Origin: Haematobia irritans
Taxonomy: Eukaryota; Arthropoda; Insecta; Diptera; Muscidae
NCBI RefSeq assembly: GCF_050003625.1
Contig: NC_134399.1
Coordinates: 225,684,783-225,748,782, forward strand
Reading direction: 5' to 3'
DNA: 64,000 bases
The notes under the pieces are model-generated. The model saw nothing but the letters and a program-made list of their open reading frames with translations, ran no database searches and had not been told where the DNA came from. Below are positions 33,370 through 43,675 of the stretch, in pieces (position 1 is the first letter of the stretch; each line of letters begins with the position of its first letter). Made by a program: the position numbers and the translations under genes.

Positions 33370-33911
33370 GACAAAAACACACGCTTTTTTTTAAAATGTC
33401 TATTCTCTTGGTTCCGGATCTCTATTCTCTTTATTCCGAATACTCATTCTAATATTCAAATTAAATAATATTTAGACTTAGGCATATAAAATTTTTGGCC
33501 TTATCATAAAACAGTTTCCGAAACAACATATAAGCGGTTTCACAGAAATTGCTCTCTTTTTATTCTCTCGCTGTGTTAATTTGATATCTTTCGTAAACCC
33601 TACCGGTTTCTATCTCTATTTCTTTCTCTATACTCTCTCTCTGTCGCTCACTGAATAAAATATCACAACATATATATGTTTACTCGAAATTTGTAAATTT
33701 ATATATGTTTACATTCACACATATAATTTTTATGAAACATGAAACATGCCCCAAATATAATATATTCTAACATATTAACATATGTGTTCCAAACATTTAG
33801 TGTTAGTTTGGGAACATTACATGTTTGCACTTAAATATATTGTGTTTAAAAATTGTGCCCGAAACACATTTTGTTTATATCGAAACATATGAAAAACATA
33901 TTTTTCTAACA
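33370..33911. repeat. Family L element, 3' part
   Basis: Matches 27010-27559: CTATTCTCTTGGTTCCG, the CTCTCTCTGTCGCTC run, ATATATATGTTTACTCGAAA and the end ATATTTTTCTAACA. The 5' part of L is missing. Confidence 0.55.
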
Positions 33912-34164
33912 CAAGAGTCTTCTTAGCATATGCTGAATTTTACCGTATACATTTTTCTTGCTTAGTTCTCTTGCTTTTGTGTCGTTAACATTGAAAATTT
34001 AATCAGCTGGCAAAAAAATTGGGCCATTAGAGGGTTAAGGACAAATTTTTTTAAAATAATGCAATTTTAAGTATGTTAAAGTTTATAATCTTTACTTCAA
34101 AAAATTTTCATCAAAGTTAGGACACAAATTTTGCGTCCCTCCGTTAAAGTCGCATGTCTTTGAA
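33912..34164. other. Intergenic, no feature recognised
   Basis: The block TTAGAGGGTTAAGGAC (34033) mirrors 12220-12235. A family I-like piece is at 34060-34160. No gene. Confidence 0.35.
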
Positions 34165-34312
34165 ATAAGGCTTGTTATAGGATGGATGTCCACCATTTTA
34201 ACAACTGTTTCACTGAATTTACATCACTTCTTAAGGCGTGATTCGAATTCAGTGTCTTGGATGTGAATTAAAAACAAATTTTGATATTTTGCCAAATAAA
34301 TTATATTTACGT
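34165..34312 (-). repeat. Family E fragment
   Basis: CCATTTTAACAACTGTTTCA, ACATCACTTCTTAAGGCGTG and TTTGCCAAATAAATT match the E interior in reverse. Confidence 0.45.
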
Positions 34313-34500
34313 ATAAATCCCAACCGAGTTTGACCAAATTTGACATGCATAGTTAATATAATAATAATTCTACTATCTCTGCAAAATTGCACGTAAATCG
34401 GAGGATAACTTTGGCCTCTGTGGTCATCTAAATCTGAACCGATTTCAACCAAATTTGGCACACTTAACGACTCTATTAAACGTACTCCTTGTACGTTTAG
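34313..34500 (+). repeat. Family B unit fragment
   Basis: GATTTCAACCAAATTTGGCA and GGCCTCTGTGGTCAT mark one and a half B tandem units without ends. Confidence 0.55.
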
Positions 34501-35041
34501 GGCACAACATTAAAATTAATTAGACGTTACTTTTGTTCATAGACCCATCATTCATTCGAGGAAGAGTAGAAACTCTGTAACTCTTCCTTAACATTATTTT
34601 CCCAGCATAGTGGGTTCTACGATACAATGTAGGCAGTATGCATTAGTTCCTCTACCATTTCCGGTCGTCGTCGGACATTTATCTTTTATTTTGTCGGCCA
34701 TGGTTACCAATATCACTAACGCCTGTTTTTTGCCATTGTTGTCTGTTGTCTATTTTCCATTTCAGTTGGTAAATATTGTTCATGTTTTATTGTTGGTATT
34801 GTTGTTGCTGTCGTTGTTGTAGCCAATGCAGTATTTGTTGCATATGGACATTATTCATTCCCATTTCCATGTGCCATGCAAAAGCTCTATTCTGGATTTG
34901 CAGTGACTGTGAGAGCTATTTGAGTTTAGCATTGGTGTGATAAAAAAAAAACAAACGCATCACAGTTAGGGTTACCACAGTTTGGTAGAATTCTAATCTT
35001 TGGTAGAATGGTTTTGGTAGATTTTGCACGGTATTCTCAAC
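34501..35041. other. Apparently single-copy intergenic sequence
   Basis: TTGTTG/GTCGTTG-rich stretch near 34780-34825; the longest frame is 70 codons and has no features of a protein. No gene supported. Confidence 0.35.
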
Positions 35042-35043
35042 TA

Positions 35044-35266
35044 AGGGTAGGTACTATGTTCGATTTTCGAGTTGAAAACCACTTTATTTTCGCGATTACT
35101 TTTCCTTAAATAATCTAAATTATAAATGGAAACAAACTTATTTCTGTAAAGTCTTGCCGAAAACTAATGGAACAAGGATTGAGTTAAATTGTCTGCTTTA
35201 TATTGAACTGTTTTAATAAAGTAACCACGAAAATTTCAACGCGAAAAGCGAACATAGTACTTACCT
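35044..35266. mobile_element. 223-bp MITE
   Basis: Ends AGGGTAGGTACTATGTTCG and CGAACATAGTACTTACCT are inverted repeats (about 35 bp with CTTTTCG/TTGAAA continuing) flanked by TA at 35042-35043 and 35267-35268. Non-coding; TA duplication fits Tc1/mariner-type mobilisation. Confidence 0.75.
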
Positions 35267-35276
35267 TAAGAGATAA

Positions 35277-35345
35277 TTCAAAAAATTTTCTATAGAAATA
35301 AAATTTTGACAAAATTTTCTATAGAAATAAAATTTTTACAAAATT
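35277..35345 (+). repeat. 28-bp minisatellite, short array
   Basis: Two and a half units of AAAATTTTCTATAGAAATAA, ended by the hairpin at 35347. Confidence 0.8.
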
Positions 35346-35346
35346 T

Positions 35347-35480
35347 GTTTTTACTATTGCACGATGATCACTACCATGTATTTGTAGTTTCCTTTTCCAA
35401 AGCATTCACTGTTACTGGCATTTGCTTCGGAAAAGGAAACAACAAATACATGGTAGTGATCATCGTGCAATAGTAAAAAC
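35347..35480. repeat. Perfect-looking hairpin, ~56-bp arms
   Basis: GTTTTTACTATTGCACGATG with GATCACTACCATGTATTTGT continues to AAGC, and the inverse occupies 35424-35480; loop about 20 bases. It interrupts the 28-bp array. Confidence 0.75.
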
Positions 35481-35883
35481 AGCTCAGTGCAATACAGACA
35501 GCTGACGAGTGTAGTGAATCTACAGTAGCTTTAAGTATTTTTGTGTTGTCGATACTATACATGTAAGTCATTGGTTGTATTGCTGTTTTAATATTTCTGT
35601 TCGCCTGGTACTTGTAAAATGAGATTAGGATATGTCTGTCCGATTTTTGTACAATTATATTATTTTATAACACCATTTTAAATTATTAACTAAAAGTAAT
35701 TAATATTTACACTTATTTAAATTATAAAATGTTTAATACTGTGATATTTATGAAATGTAATTTCTATAAATCTATTGTAGACCCCTCAGGAAGCGATATT
35801 GAATATCGTAATCGCGAAATATTGGGAACAATAAATAAAATATTTAAAAAGACCTCGAGCTTGAAGAAACATTAATTTATAAT

Positions 35884-36537
35884 AGAAATAAATTTTCTAT
35901 AGAAATTTTAATTTTGACAAAACTTTCTATAGGAATAAAATTTTGACACAATTTTCTAGACATAAAATGTTGCCAAAATTTTCTACAGTTATCAAATGTT
36001 GACTAAATGTTTTATAAAAATAAAATTTTGACAACATTTTCTATAGAAATAAAACATTGATAAAGTTTTCTATAGAAAAGACATGGTGACACATTTTTCT
36101 ATAGAAATAACATTTTCACAAAATTTTCTATAGAAATTAAATTGTGGTAAAATTATCTATAGAAATAAAATTTTTACAAAATCTTCTATAGAAATAAAAT
36201 GTTGACAAAATTTTCTATAGACATTTTAATTTTGAAATAACTTTCTTTAGGAATAAAATTTTTGCAAAATTTTCTATAGAAATAAAATTTTGACAAAATT
36301 TTCTATAGAAATAAAATTTTGACAAAATTGTCTATACATGTAAAATGTTGACCAAATTTTTATAGAAATAAAATTTTTGCAAAATTTTCTACAGAAATAA
36401 AATTTCGACAAAATTTTCTATAGATGTAAAATGTTGACCAAATTTTTATAGAAATAAAATTTTATCAAAATTTTCTATAGAAATAAAATTTTATCAAAAT
36501 TTTCTATAGAAATAAAATTTTATCAAAATTTTCTATA
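35884..36537 (+). repeat. 28-bp minisatellite array
   Basis: About 23 units with variants (TTTTGAC, TTTTTAC, TTTATCA spacers). The last unit is split at CTATAG by the TIR element at 36538 and resumes at 37800. Confidence 0.85.
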
Positions 36538-37799
36538 AACGGGTAGAAAAAGTTTCGTTAATACGACGAATTTCTACGTTGTATTAACGAAATTCTTCAT
36601 TAAAAGTCAGCCAACGTAGCATTTCGTTATAACAACGTAATTTTACGTTATATTTACGAAACCCTTTATGGAGTACATTTCGTAGTATTAACGAATAATT
36701 ACGTTGCTGTTACGTTGCCTTTTCGTTGTATTAACGAATATTATTCGTAGTATGAATGAAATTTATTCATTGTATGGATGCAGCTTTCACGTTATATGAA
36801 CGAAAATCATTCATTGTATGAACCCAGTTTTTTCATTGTATGAATGAAAGGCGAACGTTGTATAAATGAACACAAACGTTGTATTAATGAAACCCAACCA
36901 ATTATTGTATTTGAATTGAAGCCGTGTCCATTTATCCAATTTATTTTTGCAACCAAGGTTCATTACGGTAATTGTTCCACCTTCTTCATCTGAAAGTTCA
37001 CTTCCCCGTGGCATTTTCACTAAAGATTAAAAATTTACACTAAATTTCTTGCGAATATACAAACAACACCAACTCACCCACCATCTATGTTTATTATACA
37101 CAACGAAACTGTAATGAGCCTGTGCACTCTTCAGCGAAAAGAACGTAAATGTTGTTAAGGTTTGCCCATCAGACAAGTTTTCTGTTGAACTTTTTACCGT
37201 TTGTTTTTCAAGACGCACACGCAAACATGTGCTTATTGCCATGCTTAGATGTGTATGTACAAATTACATAGACGCTACAGACGTATTAGAGAGAGTATGG
37301 AGAGACGTTTTAGAGAGAGAGTACGGAGAGGCAGAAATACTCAAACTCCCATTCGTATTATTAATGAACATATTTCATTAATATGACGAAATATAACAAT
37401 TTAAAATTTATTTTTTAACGATCCATATCATTATATTAACGATCGCTTTCGTTTTATAAATGAAATTTCCAATTACAGTTTCGAAGTATATAAAACGACT
37501 GTTTTAAGGGCTAAAAGTTTCCAAAAGTTACTCTCTATGTGCAAATGATTGTATTAATTTCATCTTGGAAAATTTTTTTATTCTAATTCTTGAAAAAATT
37601 ACAAAGTCAATATTCGTAATATTAACGAAACGTGTTTCATTAATATAACGAAAAACCAAAACACAAAATTGTCTTTTAACGATTGATTTCGTTGTATTAA
37701 CGATGACTCTCGTTCTTATAACGAAAAATTTCGTAATATTAACGAAAAGTAATCAACGAAACCCGTTCGTTAATAGTACGAACCATTTTTCTACCAGTG
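36538..37799. mobile_element. Family K TIR element, complete (1262 bp)
   Basis: Inserted at TA of a minisatellite CTATAG (TA at 36536-36537 and 37800-37801). Ends CGGGTAGAAAAAGTTTCGTT and, inverted, CACTGGTAGAAAAATGGTTC. The body is full of short CGTTRTATTAACGA / GAATATTATTCGTAGTATGA modules. No transposase frame. It serves as the empty-site reference for the nest at 24523-27812. Confidence 0.75.
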
Positions 37800-37881
37800 T
37801 AGAAATAAAATTTTTGCAATTTACTATAGAAATTAAATTTTGCCAAATTTTGTGTAGAAATACAATTTTGACAAAATTTTC
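37800..37881 (+). repeat. 28-bp minisatellite, resumed
   Basis: Continuation of the array after the K element; stops at the palindrome at 37882. Confidence 0.75.
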
Positions 37882-38492
37882 TATTGTTGTTTTTGATCTC
37901 AGCTTAAAGCCATGCATTGACTAAACTACAAGTGTAGCTTAACCAACACAGGAAAAGTATGCTTGTCAAATTTATTTGGGCAAAGCCCTATAGACTGCAA
38001 GATGGTTGGATGCACAGCTGTTTCAGAATTACCACATTCCTCATCAGCATCCTCTACTTGCAGCAAAACAATGAACCAATTAGCAGAATAAATTCGGGTA
38101 ATTCACTCAACCCAAAGTGAACTACACTTGAACCTCCCGAAAAAGTGTTCAAATACATTCAAATCGATGATTTGAGTTTGGCAAAGGAAAAGAGATATGC
38201 TGGCAAGAGATATGCCGACTATCAAACCTTTTTTCGGGAGGTTCAAGTGTAGTTCACTTTGGGTTGAGTGAATTACCCGAATTTATTCTGATAATTGGTT
38301 GATAGTTTTGCTGCAAGTAGAGGATGCTGATGAGGAATGTGGTAATTCCGAAACAGCTGTACATCCAACCATCTTGCAGTCTATAGGGCTTTGCCCAAAT
38401 AAATTTGACAAGCATACTTTTCCTCTGTTGGTTAAGCTACACTTGTAGTTTAGTCAATGCATGGCTTTAAGCTGAGATCAAAAACAACAATA
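37882..38492. repeat. 611-bp near-perfect palindrome in minisatellite
   Basis: Arms of about 270 bp (37882-38155 and 38222-38492), only a few mismatches, with a ~65-bp spacer. Outer ends TATTGTTGTTTTTGAT and ATCAAAAACAACAATA. Arms include AAACTACAAGTGTAGCTTAA and CCTCATCAGCATCCTCTACT. Shorter relatives are at 38884-39173 and 59968-60194. No reading frame of note. Confidence 0.85.
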
Positions 38493-38519
38493 ACGATTGA
38501 AGAGAAGCCAACAATAACA

Positions 38520-38883
38520 AACAAAACGAATAAAATTTTGCAAAATTTTCTATAGAAATAAAATTTTGACAACATTTTCTATAGAAATACAATTTACTAT
38601 AAAAATCAAATTTTGCAAAATTTTCTATAGAAATAAAATGTTGACAAAATTTTCTATAGAAAGAAAAGTTTGCCAAATTTTCAACAGAAATAAACTTTCT
38701 ATAAAAATAAAATTTTGACAAAATTTTCTATAGAAATAAATTTTCTATAGAAATATTATTTCAACAAAATTTTCTATAAAACATTTTTTTTTTTTTTTGA
38801 TAAAATTTTGTATAGAAATAAAATTTTGATAAAAATTTCTACAGAAATAAAATGGTGACAACATTTTTTATGGAAATAAAATT
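38520..38883 (+). repeat. 28-bp minisatellite array
   Basis: About 12 irregular units of the AAAATTTTCTATAGAAATAA type, joined to the palindrome on its left by the linker CCAACAATAACAAACAAAACG. Confidence 0.8.
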
Positions 38884-39173
38884 TGTTGTTGTTTTTTATT
38901 GCAGCTTAAAACCATACATTGGCTAAACTACAAGTGTAGCTTAACCAACAGAGGAAAAGAATGTTTGTCAAATTTATTTGCTGCAAGTAGAGGATGCTGA
39001 TGAGGAAAGTGGTAATTCCGAAACGTGCGTCCATCCAACCATCTTGCAGTCTATAGGGCTTTGCCCAAATAAATTTGACAAACATTATTGTCCTCTGTTG
39101 GTTAAGCTACACTTGTAGTTTAGTCAATGTATGGTTTTAAGCTGCAATAAAAAACAACAACAATGCTTAAAGA
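38884..39173. repeat. Internally deleted palindrome copy
   Basis: The same arms as 37882-38492, but the left arm keeps only ~95 bases before jumping to TTGCTGCAAGTAGAGGATGC, so the outer ~95 bp still pair (AAACTACAAGTGTAGCTTAA with its inverse at 39103-39122). Confidence 0.75.
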
Positions 39174-39199
39174 ACAAAACCAACAATAACAAAACAAAA

Positions 39200-39570
39200 C
39201 GAATGGAAATAAATTTTTGCCAAATTTCCTATTGAAATAAAATTTTGTTTTAATTTTCATTAGAAATAAAATTTTGACAAAATTTTCTTTAGAAATAAAC
39301 TTTTGACAAAATTTTCTTTAGAAATAAAATTTTGATAAAATTTTCTTTAGAAATAAAATTTTGACAAAATTTTCTATAGAAATAAAATTTTCTACAGAAA
39401 TATAATTTTCTATAGAAATATAATTTTGACAAAATTTTCTGTAGAAATAAATTGTTGCTAAATTTTCTATAGAAATATAATTTTAACAAAGCTATCTGAG
39501 ATATAATTTTTTTGACATAATTTCTATAGAAATATAATTTTTACAAAACTATCTATAGTTAGTTTTAGTT
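39200..39570 (+). repeat. 28-bp minisatellite array
   Basis: About 13 degenerate units after the same linker CAACAATAACAAAACAAAACG; the last units have lost TATAG symmetry. Confidence 0.75.
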
Positions 39571-40065
39571 TTTCAGTAAAATTTTCTACAAATATTTTCT
39601 ACAAAATAGATTATTTTTGGCTCGCATGGCAACTGTGATCACAGTAACAACTATCTATATCGAAGTCTGATTTCAATTTGGCATTTCTTCACTTATGCGA
39701 TAAGTATCTGGAATGTACTCCCTCATAACACTCAGCGAAACAGCAACACATTACAGTTCAAAAATATGTATTTTCTCACTATTCTTATATAGTATCTAAC
39801 TAATCTTAATAGCATATGTTATATTTTTCCTTTTGCTTGAATTTATACATTAGTTGTATTATTTCATTTTTTGTTTTCTTTTTTAAATTATTGTATGCTT
39901 CTCCTAATTCTATTTTTGTATTTTAGAATTTTTGCTTTTCATTATTTATGTGAATCTATCTTAAATTTTCACTGAATTTAATAAGAGGAAATACATTTTA
40001 ATCAACATTCCTGTACAGTAAATATAAGTCGTAAGTCTTGTTGTGTAGGATTAATAAATAAATAA
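39571..40065. other. AT-rich intergenic, no feature recognised
   Basis: No shared repeat or supported frame. Confidence 0.35.
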
Positions 40066-42012
40066 ACAAGTATATATGGCCGCAAGTTCGGCCAAGCTGA
40101 ATCTTATGTACCCACCACCATGGATTGCGTAGAAACTTCTACGAAAGACTGTCATCCACAATCGAATTACTTGGGTTGTGGTATCTTAAAACTTCTTAAC
40201 ATCGTTTTCTAAATTGTGATTTAGTCTATACATGGTATATATTAGACAAAAAAGTTATGTATAGTTAAGTCTACAAATAATTACGAATCGATATGGACTT
40301 TTTGTACGCAGAGAGCCAGAATTGAAATATGGGGGTCGCTTATATGGGGGCTATATACAATTATGAACTTGATATGGACCAATTTTTGTGTGATTGGGGA
40401 TCGATTTATCTGAGGGCCATATATAACTATAGACCGATATGGACCTAGTTAGGCATGGTTGTTAACGACCATATACTAGCACAATGTACCAAATATCAAC
40501 TCACTCGGATGAAATTTGCTCCTCCAAAAGGTTCCAAAACCAAATCTCGGGATCGGTTTATATGGGGCTATGTACGATTATGGACTGATATGGACCATTT
40601 TTGGCATGGTTGTTAAATATCATATACTACCACCACGTACCAAATTTCAAACAGATAGGATGAATTTTGCTTCTCCAAAAGGCACCGGAGGTCAAATCTG
40701 GGGATCGGTTTATATGGAAGCTATATATAATTATGGACTGTTAGGAACCAATTCCTGCATGGTTGTTGGATACCATATACTAACATCACGTACAAAATTT
40801 CAACCGAATGGGAAGAATTTTGCTCTTCCAAGGGGCTCTGGAGGTCAAATCTGGGGATCGGTTTATATGGGGCCTATATATAATTATGGACCGATATCGA
40901 CCAATTTTTGCATGGGAGTTTGAGGCCATATATTAACACCACGTACCAAATTTCAACTGAATCAGATGAATTTTGGTCTTCCAAGAGGTTCCGGAGGTCA
41001 AATCTGGTGATCGGTTTATATGGGGGCTATATATAATTATGAACCGATGTGGACCAATTTTTGCATGGTTGTTAGAGACCATATACTAACATCAAGCCAA
41101 ATCGGGGGATCGGTTTATATAAGGGCTATATATAATTATGGACCGATGTGGACCAATTTTTGCATGGTTGTTGGATACCATATACTAACATCACGTACCA
41201 AATTTCAACCGAATGGGAAGAATTTTGCTCTTCCAAGGGGCTCTGGAGGTCAAATCTGGGGATCGGTTTATATGGGGCCTATATATAATTATGGACCGAT
41301 ATCGACCAATTTTGCATGGTTGTTAAAGACCATATACTAACATCACGTACCGGATCGGATGAAATTTGCTTCTCTTAGAGGCCTCGCAAGCCAAATCGGG
41401 GGATCGGTTTATATAAGGGCTATATATAATTATGGACCGATGTGGACCAATTTTTGCATGGTTGTTAGAGACCATATACTAACACCATGTACCAAATTTC
41501 AGCCGGATGAAATTTGCTTCTCTTAGAGGCCTCTCAAGCCAAATCGGGGGATCGGTTTATATGGGGGCTATATATAATTATGGACCGATGTGGACCAATT
41601 TTTGCATGGTTGTTAGAGACCATATACTAACACCATGTACCAAATTTAAGCCGGATCGGATGAAATTTGCTTCTCTTAGAGGCCTCGCAAGCCAAATTTT
41701 GGGGTCCGTTGATATGGGGGCTATACGTAAAAGTGGACCGATAGGGCCCATTTGCAATACCATCCGACCTACATCAATAACAACTACTTGTGCCAAGTTT
41801 GAAGCCGATAGCTTGTTTCGTTCGGAAGTTAGCGTGATTTCAACAGACGGACGGACGGACGGACGGACGGACGGACATGCTCAGATCGACTCAGAATTTC
41901 ACCACGACCCAGAATATATATACTTTATGGGGTCTTAGAGCAATATTTCGATGTGTTACAAACGGAATGACAAAGTTAATATACCCCCCATCCTATGGTG
42001 GTGGGTATAAAA
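40066..42012 (+). repeat. Family A element, complete (about 1.95 kb)
   Basis: Left end ACAAGTATATATGGCCGCAA and TTCGGCCAAGCTGAA; about eight ~180-bp units (core CCGATATGGACCAATTTTTG); GACGGACGGAC x7 at 41846-41876; AGAATATATATACTTTATGG core; right hairpin CATCCTATGGTGGTGGGT ending TATAAAAAC. Units at 40741-40920 and 41145-41310 are near-identical, indicating recent unit duplication. Apparent frames in the units are not genes. Confidence 0.7.
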
Positions 42013-42426
42013 ACTATATCCTATAGTTTATTTTACACTACAGGTGTCGCTATTGTTTTCATATTGGATGTGCAAATTAGTTTTAGGCTGAATTGACAAC
42101 AGATGACGTAGTTCTGTATATACGCAGCAGCAGACAATACTGAAGCTATATCCATGCCATGACGTCATGAAATTTTCTATAGAAATAAACGTCATTCCAT
42201 AGCTTTAATTTTTAGTATGTGGACCTAAGAAAGTGGTTTATTTAAAATAAATTTGCTTTACATCGGCTTGTGTGTGCTCGATTATGTAGTTTATAAATGA
42301 ACTGCCATTCTATGGGAAATTTAGATCTATATACTGGAGCAGGGTATAATATAGTCGGCCCGCCTTCCCATACATGTTTTCACATGCTTTCGAGGAAAAT
42401 ATTTGGAAGCCAAAATTTCGTTCTCC
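42013..42426. other. Intergenic with a family B end scrap
   Basis: One 28-bp unit at 42167-42190 and the B end GAGCAGGGTATAATATAGTC at 42334-42358. No gene. Confidence 0.45.
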
Positions 42427-43091
42427 TGTAGCGGACGTTTTCTATGATTATTTTTTTATTATATTTATTGTTTATACAAGTATTATTGTGCATTCTACGA
42501 AATTATTTGATATTTTGCAATTATTCTATTTTTATGATTAATAATTTCATCATTTGTTACATAAATTCCCTCACTTTTATCATCAACTGTAAATGATCAT
42601 TCATTTCAAATCACTATCGTTTTATAATAATTTTACTCAATTTGCTCTTAATAATATCACTCATAATAACTATCATTACTCTCTTTAACTCGACAACATA
42701 ACTGAACCATTTGTTCTCTCGCATTGAATTAGTATGATTTTTATTTTCACTCATTGTAAAATCACATAAAAGAGACAATCATTTATAATTTGACTTCATT
42801 CTGCTGTAACTGTCGATGAATAAAGATTAAAAAAAAATTAAACTTTAAGCGGAACCTTGTTTTTCCCTTTAATTGGAAAAATAAAAATAACAATTGGTAT
42901 TGTCCATCTTAGACGTTGATCGTCTGGTTTGGAGTTACCCTATTAAAATATATTAATATTACTCTAATCCAGCTAGAACGTTAATCGATCAGTTAGGATT
43001 GAGTACATAAAAAAATATTATTATAAAAAATATATAATTTGAGAAGGGTGAATACCTTCTTCCTCCCAAGGAGCCATTCCCTCCTTCTACA
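42427..43091 (+). repeat. 5' LTR
   Basis: Starts TGTAGCGGACG, ends CCTCCTTCTACA. Polyadenylation signal AATAAA at 42819-42824. 665 bp. Confidence 0.9.
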
Positions 43092-43092
43092 T

Positions 43093-43103
43093 TGGCGCCC
43101 AAC
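43093..43103 (+). other. Primer binding site (tRNA-Lys type)
   Basis: TGGCGCCCAAC, one base after the LTR, is complementary to the 3' end expected of a lysine tRNA; the match then stops, so only 11 bases pair. Confidence 0.75.
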
Positions 43104-43675
43104 AAAAACAATACAAAGCTTTAAACAAAAAAGCTAAAAATTAAAAAACCCTGAAAGAAGAGAAGAGCTGCAAAAAAAAAAAAATTATGAAAAGTGGTTA
43201 AAATTTGGTGGAGAATTGGTATACATTCTTAGTGTTGTTGTTGCTATAATTATAGTCACATTGGAATCTCCAACCTCCAAACAGAATTGTGTTGTTTTGT
43301 TGGCGATCTCAGTTGTTGTTGTTGCTCTCAATATTATCACGTTTATTTCCAAATCCACATAGACGACGCTACTGTGCTGCTCACGTATCGGTACATCGTT
43401 GTTGCTCCACATAAGTTGTTGGCGTGAAATTTAGAGCCGTACAATTATACTTGTTGCTGATGCTCTTCTTCTCATTACATGGTCCCTTGTTGTATTCTTT
43501 TGTTGTTGGTTCATCTAACGCTCTCACCACTATTTTATTCGTGTAGTTGATACCATTGCATATTTATCAATACCTATGCTCTTGAGTATAAGAGGGTGTT
43601 AAGTTATTCCACGCTCGTGAGTCAAACAACAGGGTTGCCACAATTCAATTTTAATAAATAAACGGGATCACAATC
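43104..43675 (+). other. 5' untranslated leader of the retrotransposon
   Basis: About 570 bp without a frame. It contains GTTGTTGTTGC-type runs and, at 43576-43586, GAGTATAAGAG, a TATA-like motif about 100 bp ahead of the ORF whose role is unclear. Confidence 0.5.

Noticed and set aside
35884..39570. Possible CRISPR-like array of 28-bp repeats
   Set aside because: Units are head-to-tail without unique spacers, and the genome is that of an insect; it is a minisatellite.
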